64,000 nucleotides of DNA from Carposina sasakii (lineage: Eukaryota > Arthropoda > Insecta > Lepidoptera > Carposinidae): contig CP053175.1 in assembly GCA_014607495.2 (NCBI GenBank), positions 3,968,001 to 4,032,000 on the forward strand, read 5' to 3'. The position numbers and the translations under genes were made by a program. This document shows, in pieces, positions 1 to 9,300 of the stretch (position 1 is the first letter of the stretch; each line of letters starts with the position of its first letter). The notes under the pieces were generated by a model. The model was not told where the DNA came from and searched no databases. It saw only the letters and a list, made by a program, of their open reading frames with translations.

Positions 1-213
1 CATTAACATTTTTGATGAGATTTTAATTTTGCTAGGTACTTTTATTATTTTTTTTTTTGTACCTTTTATTTCAATTTATTTATAATTTTCTAATTATCAA
101 AAATTATGAATGAAAGGACACAAAATTTCCTTTACTTAAAATTATTAATATAGGGAATATTAGAGTGTTGGCAATACTTTGGCAACGACCTCTAAAATGT
201 TTGTTTGTTGCAG

Positions 214-359
214 GACCTCCAAGAATTCTGTCAAATGCAACGCAATCGGGTTCACAAGGCGATGCAGTATACATAGAGTGTGCAGCGTTTGCTGTTCCCA
301 AAATTGACAGCATTATTTGGACCTTTGATGGCAGAGAAATTGACAGTCTTCATGAACAG
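214..359 (+). CDS. Exon 1 of window: first half of last Ig domain
   Basis: Follows a T-rich tract and CAG acceptor; enters in phase 1 (a split Gly codon, then PPRIL) and leaves in phase 0 before GTATGG. Shows the B-strand cysteine in VYIECAAF and the core tryptophan in IIWTFDG, as in I-set Ig domains. SNAT is an N-glycosylation sequon. Confidence 0.9.
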
Positions 360-3300
360 GTATGGTGTGTTTGCAGCTATAAATTTTGATCAAGGCAACT
401 ATTTGTCGGTGCTTATTGAAGAATAAATTTTCTCAGATAGGGTATTATAATTATCAGTGAGCCAAAGACAAAATATGATATACAACAGTGGCCAAAAGAA
501 ATTTCAGTTTCGGTTTCGGCTAAATAATAAAGTTTCAGTCTTACTTTTAGTTTCGATAACTTTTGGAACTGGAGTTTTGGTGAACTATTCTCGTCGTTCG
601 ACAATTATCTTCACTAACAGGTTTAAAGTCCAGCAGCAAATATCCAAAAATTTATAAATAATCAAATGAAACTTGCCATTCTTCTTCATCAGGATTTCGC
701 CTTCTTAGAAGATGTGCAACCTGGAGGAATAGTGAACTTCACTCTCATCATCAGGGAAAGTCAGTCGAGGCATTTCGGAGTGTATAAGTGTAATGTGTCA
801 AATGATTATGGAAGTGACGCCCTGGAGATTCTATTGAAGCCAAATAGTAAGTATTTTTGTTAGTTTCTATTTCAAAATCAATTTGTACTAGATTTGTTAA
901 GAAGTAAAAAAATATTATAGGTACTTTTTATTCATGTCACATTTCATAATTAAAAATATATTTATTTCTTCATGATATTTGTTGATCAATCGCCTTATTG
1001 ACTGGCTATACTTGGTAGTACTGGAAATACCATCCAATTTGTTATATCTTACTATACATATCTTAAATCATAAAAACTGTTGCTTCCTTTTTTATCTCAG
1101 TTTTTTTTGTTACCCCTTTCCATAGATCATCAGTAATATTTACTCATCGTCAACCTCGATCAGCTCTAGTCTATCAGACAAACCTATTATATTCTTTACT
1201 ATCACTACAATTTCGGTACAAAACTGGCAATATATTACGGAAAGGAGTCATAAAAAGCCGTAAAAGTTATCAGTGTTGCGGACATACTGTCGAAGGCTCT
1301 ATTAAGGCCCAACGACCGACCCATTACTGGAAATGTGGCTATATTTTACACATATAAAACACGTTGATTTTAACGGAACAATCGGATTTTTCAAGAGATT
1401 TGTTGTAATTGAAATTAATAATTGAATTGCATTGTGGTTCAGAACGTTTGTAAGATGGAGAAATTTTACATTTATTTGTATCACGGAAAACTTACAGCCT
1501 TAGATTAATGATAGGTCTTCGCTTCGCTCTTTTATTTTAAGCTTACAGCTATCAAAACATAGGGAGTATTAATATGTTTATCTGTGAGCCAATTAGAAGC
1601 TTTCGCAGTTAACGTTAGCTTGGACATCATGCATCTTACCATACCATACTAATTATATTGGGAAATATTATTACCATGTTAATTTTAATATTTGCCCCTT
1701 TAATTTCACTACAGTATGCTTAAATTATTTTCAAATCAAGATCAAATCCAAAAATGTTACAAACATACGAGTATACCTAAACACGATGGTGTTCCCGAAA
1801 TGGAATAGTCAAATTTTTTAAAATAACAAATACTTGTAGTGGACGCCCACGACTTCGTCCGCGTGGACTGCAGAGAAAACAAAATGTCGAAATTATCTGC
1901 GATAAAAATATTTTCACGGAATAAAAAGTAGCCTATGTGTTAATCCAGGGTGTCAGCTAACTCCATATCAAATTTTATTAAAATCGCACAAACATCCATC
2001 CTTCATCCATACTCACAAACTTTCGCGTTTATAATATTAGTAGAATAATGATAGATACTCGTAGATAGAAAGATAGGAAATGATAGAATTAATATGTAAG
2101 ACATGACAAATCTAAATTTTCGAGACTTACCTAGATTATTTCGGAGCAGACAGTTTAAGATATATTTTTCACAGCAGATTAGCCTGAATTTGAAATACAC
2201 GTATTAGCTTCAAAATTCAGTTGTGAAATTTGAAAAGGAATAAGTAATTTAGTTTTGTTGTCTTAAATCTATTTTTCCTTTATCTCCAAAGGAATTTTTT
2301 TGTAATAAAAACGCTTTACAATGTACTACTTAAACCAAAGAATAACGGGATTAATTTTCCTTATATTCTCAGAAAGAACTCCAAATTTTAGGGCTTTGTG
2401 AATATCCTTTCGCAAAATACATTAATTTGTTCTTAAGATCGCTGGAATATTACGTTCGTGGCTCTCCAGGTTAAGCTAGGTAGAGGTTGGTTGGAACAAG
2501 ATGGGGTTTGAACGACGCCCCGGTTTAGAATTTTACTAGGTACGGTAGTCCCAAAAGGAATGGTTATTGTTATTACTTTGGTAGTCTATGTAGGTAGTAA
2601 CACGGATGTGTTAACTGCCAATCTAACCGTACCTAACCTTTCTCTAGAAAAAAAAAACAAAATTTAATAGAATTCGGATTGGATTTGGAATTCTAAATTA
2701 AACCATTCATTTTTAGAAACCTTTCCGCTCCTCGTGATACTGTTCGGCGTAACATCTGGAACCATAATGGTGGCAGCATTGATAATGCTGGTGATACTAT
2801 GCCAACGTAAGCAGAGGAAGAACAAGCAAGCCCAGGTGACGGAGAAGCCTGACGTCACCGTGACTACCGAGGAACTCTTTAAGGAGAACGACAGAAACTC
2901 CAATATAAGCGATCTGAAATTGGAATTGCGGCAGGCCAATGGGAATTGCGAAGTTGTAAGTATTGCTCGGTCATTTTACAAATTGATTTCGCTTTGTGTT
3001 GTTTTGGAAGCAGATCAAAGCGGAGCGGAAGATTTTTTATTAGAGCTAAAATACCCTCGTTCTCAATTTATTCAAATTGAAAGTTGTAGTTTATTTCAAA
3101 CATACTTTTATATATAGAAGAGTAATAACTAACTTAAATCTATGTAAAGGAAAGGTAGGCGAACATACATTTTGATAACTTTGATACATTAATAAATAGA
3201 ATAACTTTATTTTCGGATTCATATTCTCTTTATATTATTTGTGTCGAAAGAAGTAAAACAGCACATTTTTTGTCTTTCTATTTATGTAAAAAAAAGTGTC

Positions 3301-6300
3301 GTCTTCAGCCTGCCACAAGGCTACTGCCACAGGGGGATTTTGCCCATAGTCACCACGCTGGGCAGGCGGGTTGGTGACCGCAGTGTGATTTTCGGACTAT
3401 GTTGTCAACACGGGAGGCGCTACTGCCCACCTTCCGGAAACCCTTAATCGCCTCGTACGATACCCACGGGCAGGCATGAGGTGGTACAAACTCTACTCTG
3501 CCGGCAACACGCGGCTACCGGCTGTCAAAAGAAGTACCTAAACAGAAATATATACCAATTCACGGGTAACTGTATACATATTAGGCGTCGATTATAGTCT
3601 ACTTCAAACAATTTCCGAGCTTTTCTTAAAAGACTTAAATTGTCATCACAAAGAACGTCGTCCATTTGTTGTACAAGAAATACTATATAGCATACCAGCT
3701 ACGTGTACGAGTACAAACTAACACCTACGAAGGGCAAATACTTGAGACACATTTTCAAGATCCCGACATACCTCTTAGCTTCATAGACATTTATTAAAAC
3801 GTTTCGCACATACCAGATATACCGATACACCTAGAAAAATTTGCTTTGCACAATCTTGTGTAATAGTTTTTAAATGAAAAAAACTTTGAGGAACGTTGTC
3901 AATTATAAAGTCCAGTGGATCGTCTTGTTTTGACTAGTTGTAGTAGGATCTGGTATAAAGTGTTAAGGTGTAATCCTACCTGATTAATTTAATTGTCAAA
4001 TTCAATATAAGACAACACAAAAGTTATCAACTTTTAGTCGATGGTGACTCTCCTTTACACAATCGTAAAAGCAATATAATTATGATAATTAGACAATGGG
4101 ACGAGAAAATATGTAGTAGTAGAGTATATATAATAATGTATCCACTTAGTGTAAGGTTCAATAATAAGATTGTTCCTAAAATAAGTCAATTTAATAATGC
4201 CAAAGGAATTATTAATTTCTCAATTAGATGTCAATATGTAATTTGTAGGGTTTCAGTTGGTTACCTTGAACATTTAAATATAACTTAGGCCAAAAACAAA
4301 CTAAATGTAGGCGTACGCCACTATTCAATATTCGATTAAACTCTGTGAATATATCATAATATTATTTAAGATAATACATACATAGATATACACGAGGGTG
4401 TGTTTAAAAATAAGGGGAAGCCAGAGCTGCAAGATCGTGTAGATCCTATAGTCACGTTAAGCATCGCGAGGTTAGATGTTAAAAATCAGTGACAAGTTGC
4501 TAGCTTATCGCCTGGGAGAACGCTTTAAACTCTCTCTTACAACATGCACATAAAGAGATGTAGGTAGTTGATGTATAAAATAAAAAAATATTCACACACT
4601 TCACAATACATTGTCGTGGGTACTAAGCAACAGCATATAAATACATAAGTAAGTATAGAGACATCCATGACTCAGAAACAAACATTGATATTCATCATAT
4701 CAATGTTTGCACCTACCGGGATTCGAACCCAGGACCAATGGCGTCGCAGGCAGGGCCACTACCTACTACACCAATCAGTCGTCTCAAGTGTATGTATTCA
4801 AGTGAAGCTCCGCATTAGAAGTATAGGTTTGAAGTAATATTCACTACCGTACCGACTCTCCGTAGGGAGAGCATCGTCCATTAAGACATGTTAAGTTAGG
4901 TGCGTGTCTATCCGTAGTCGTTGACCGTGCACACACAATGATCCGCAAAATCATACACCGTGGGAAGCTAGGATAACACATCAGTTTTCTATCATGCGCG
5001 CAATAAAAATCGGTTCCATTTTGGCTACATTTAAAAAAAGGTAAAAAAGTTTTACCATTTCGTGTAATGGGTTTCACAGTTAGCAACTAGCTGGGAGTAC
5101 CTATTGAAAATGAATAGCGAATGATATAGCGTACACATGAGTACATGACGTTGTACATACTACATACATTGCACACGGCTGTACCTATTCTCAGAGATAA
5201 CCAGGGCCCTATTTTATAAAGCTGACAATCCGACAAGTCGACATGTGTCAAGAAGTGATAAGTCTACAATTTTTCTGTTTTATAAAGCTGACAGGAGACA
5301 CAATTGTCATGGTAGAAAATTGATGATTTGTCGCGACAATCCGACGACTTCTGTTGCATTACAAATTGTCAATTTCAAGTTGGGACGAAATAATTTGAGA
5401 GCGTTTACTTGACGTTTTGTATACGTTTATTACCGACTCAAAGAATATACTTACTTACCGACTAATTTGTCGGGATTTGACCTGTCTATTTGTGACATAA
5501 TTGTCACCTTTGTAAAACAGCCGCAGCGCGACAATTCTTATAATTTTGACAGTTTTTGACATATAGGTCGACTTGTCAGCTTTATAAATCCCAGTGCCAT
5601 ATTTAGCCTAGTTGGGGCCGATGTAAATGATCAGTCACAAGTTGCTATTGTCGCCCAAGTTCCTTAGTCAACTCTTAAAATGCAAGGAAGGTTTATTGTG
5701 CTACTTGTAAATATGTCACCATAGCTAGGGTTGACTGGTAGAGAATGCTACGTTCACCCTTGTACAATATTTTTGGTATAAGTAATAAAGAATTTTCTAC
5801 CTATATATCCATTAAAGGATGACATATTCTAAATCCTCTGTGTTCTAGAAAAGCCTTGCATCAGAACAGAATTTGACGATACATGCATATAATCACGCCT
5901 TTATCCCTTACGGGGTAGGCAGAGAACCAAGGGCTGATAGAACCACATGGTGCCACTTCTGACCAATTTTGAGGGTATAGTTGAGATGTACAAGTTCGGT
6001 TAGTAGTGACAGGTGGTCAGCTCATCGCCTACAAAACACAAAGACCCTCTTGTCCCTCTACTGACTTGTACACTGTACAGTATGCCCGGGAAGAGAAGCA
6101 GCTGTCGTATTATACGTTTTTTTTTTCACTCCCAGAGCAGCATAGAATTTGACGATATATTAGTCGAAAATAGTAAAACGACTGCAATAAGGTCTATTAA
6201 GGCAATATTAAGTCGCTCGTGATCGATGAGCCTACCACCGCCATTCGAACATAAATATTATAACTACTTACAGAATGCTTTAAAATTATTTAGTATTTCT

Positions 6301-9300
6301 TTTATCTACTTAAAATTTAGCTATTATTACTTCCCTATTCAATAATGTAATAATTAATCAATAGTAGGTACATTAGCTCGTCTAAGCCGAGCCTTAAAGA
6401 AAATGACCGCCTCATTTTAATTACTTAGTAACAAAGCAATCCAATTTATCAAAGTCAAATTAACGATTTGTACTATAATAGCATTGGAATAAGGGTATAG
6501 AAGTACGAAGGTCGCGGGTTCGATTACGCTCTGTTCCACACCAATTTGGATGACAATATGTTTTAGTGAATGCAGCGGTAAGTTCGGTGACGGTTATTTA
6601 TTGAAACCAAAAAAATAATACAGAGCACTTTTAATCTCGTCGGAGTCCGGAGAGTAAGAGAGAAATGTAAAAAAAGCAATGAGTTGTCTAAAAACCTACT
6701 AAAGAAGGCATGGAATTTAAATTTTAACAGCATGTATAGAAAACATTCTATCTATAAACTAAAACAAAACTTACATAAATAGAAGTTTTCCAAGTATTTT
6801 TATTTATATCTAAACTCAAGAATCAGTTGCATAGTTAAAAAATGATGAAATTTGCTCATCCTTGTATAAAAAATGTTGTACTCATAATAAAGAATTTTAC
6901 CTATTTACCTGACTGCGTCAGAAGAAGGGGTTTACTTAGTATCTGAACTAAAAGTGGAATCTGAATATTTATTGAATGTTTCTTCCAAAATCCCAAAAAC
7001 ATAACGCTAAACATTTCCTAACACAAGACATTTTTTTCAGGATTACTCAAACACTGGTTCCGATAGCACCCTATGCTCCAACGCCAAACTGGGCAGCGGT
7101 ATACCACTCGCTGGTACGGTACCACTGTCGGCCATCAACCAGAGTGGATCATACCAGCCGTACAGATACAGCAACGACTACACTGACCCTGCTTATGCTG
7201 AGTGCTATAAGGTATTTGGAAAATGGGATCAAGAAGACTATAATAACCTCATTTTTTCAAGAAAAAACCCGACTGCGTAATAATTTCGACCCAGTGTCAC
7301 TCTCACGAATTAAACGAATCTAATGATGTTTCTCAAGCTTGTAGGCTCTAACGCGTGCCAAAGAAATATATACACTCGAGAAACATAACCCTCGTTATGG
7401 CGCAGCAGTCAGGCATATTGCTAGCCCAGCCTGGGGAACACTTCTGAGTTCCCTTATCGACTCTCACTACATGCACGGAAGGAGATGTATTCTAGTAAAG
7501 GCTCCATATCCATACAGATAACTAATATGATGTAAATAATTATAATTTTCTTTAGGTGAACGGTATAAACGGATATTCGACGTACGTACACTACGGACAT
7601 GATTATACTCCGGGTTCGCTACGAGTGACCTCTCCCACGCATTGTAGTGACAAACATACTCCAAGGTAAGCTATACTAGACATGGTGCTCTCTTACCTGG
7701 ACTTATTTACTTGTGTCCCCTAGATGGGGCAGAGGGCTTACACAGATCAACGCCATCCCGCCCCCTGATTACGTAAAAGCAATAGCAAAGCCGAAGCAAA
7801 GCGATAGCGAATTTTACAATATACGACTTGAAATACCAAAGTTCCTTTGAAATTCTTTTTACGTAATACGAATTTGATAAGCAACTAGCGATTTTTGTAA
7901 AATTTTCGCTATCGCTTTGCTTTTGCTATTTAGGTAATAAGGGGGTCGTTCGGTTCTGCGCTTTGCAATTTAATTCGCTCCACGTTAGGGCACTTTTTCC
8001 TTAGTATTCTGAATCATACATATTCCCCCTTAAGGCTATATTCATACGAGAAGATATTACTTTTTGTCATAGCATAGAGACTCGTATTCAACGGCTGAGG
8101 TGCAAGGGTTAGCTACAATATGCAGCAAAATGTGAAAAATAATAATTTCACTGTAGAGATTTACCTACTATAACAATTTTGTGTATTAGGTATACTGTAT
8201 TGCCTTGATCACACGTACCGAGTAAACGGGCGAGGCAGTAAAATGATTCTCGGCCGAGACAGTGACGTGGGTGAGTAGCTCACTCGGCCTAGCCACTCTG
8301 GCCGGCCGAGCACTCGCCAAAGTACTCAGACGAACCGAGTACTCGGCCGAGTTCACTTTCTCGCCCGTTTACTCGGTACGTGTGATCAAGGCATAAGTTA
8401 TTTCAAAACATGTCCATCGCTTTATTTCAACGATATAATTCTTTATTATTTATGTCTTTATTCTTTATTGTACACAGACATTTTATATAGAAAATAATTA
8501 TTTTAGGTCTATTGTTATTTGTGGTTGTATCCGTTTAAAAAAAATGTATGTTAATCTTATCTAACGCTACCTGTTAGAAAAATACTTCGTAAGTAACGGT
8601 CGGTGGTACAGCAAGTCTCTTTTATGCACTGTGCGCCTTCTATATAAATAAGTGTTCTGTGGCATAACCCAAATTACCGTGAAAATTACCCCTCACTTTC
8701 GAAATTTTATAACTTTAACTTGTTTTTTCTGTGGCACTGTTATTGGCTGATTAGGATCGGTTGTTTCACTGCGGTATTGTTCACGAAAGTTGGTTTAACT
8801 AGAAAGATTATTTATTTTTTAAATGCACCAAACCGAATGTTTTTTAGAATTATTATTTACTTTAGCACTTTAATTATTAGGGTTACTTTATACAGGATGA
8901 TTTTTGGTCGTTAACGTTCAACCGAAACCTACGGAATCTCCTCATCACCACGATCATTTTTCTCCATGGAAGCATACCTGGGAAGTGTCTGGTTTCCAAA
9001 ATATTAGGGTCCAAAGTTGAGTAAACAGACTGCGTTTTTCTACATAAAAGCACATAGACGCGCGAAGCAAGATTTTTTCACGAGAAATAATTAATATCTG
9101 TCTATAAAAAAACTAGCATAAACACTGGACACTATAAATTTCGACCGATCAAGTAATTTTAAAAAAATTACATAATTTCCCAGCATTTTTTTGGCATAAA
9201 CTTACTTTATATGATGTATAGAGTACGTACCCTTCGTTAAAGGTGGCCACGAAAAAACACCCTGTATATGAGAATTTGCGGACGCCCATATCCTCGTCTG

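Noticed and set aside
7041..7323. 115-codon ORF 6976-7323 read as its own gene
   Set aside because: Out of frame with exon 4. The frame starting DYSNTGSD joins both neighbours in phase and ends at a donor.
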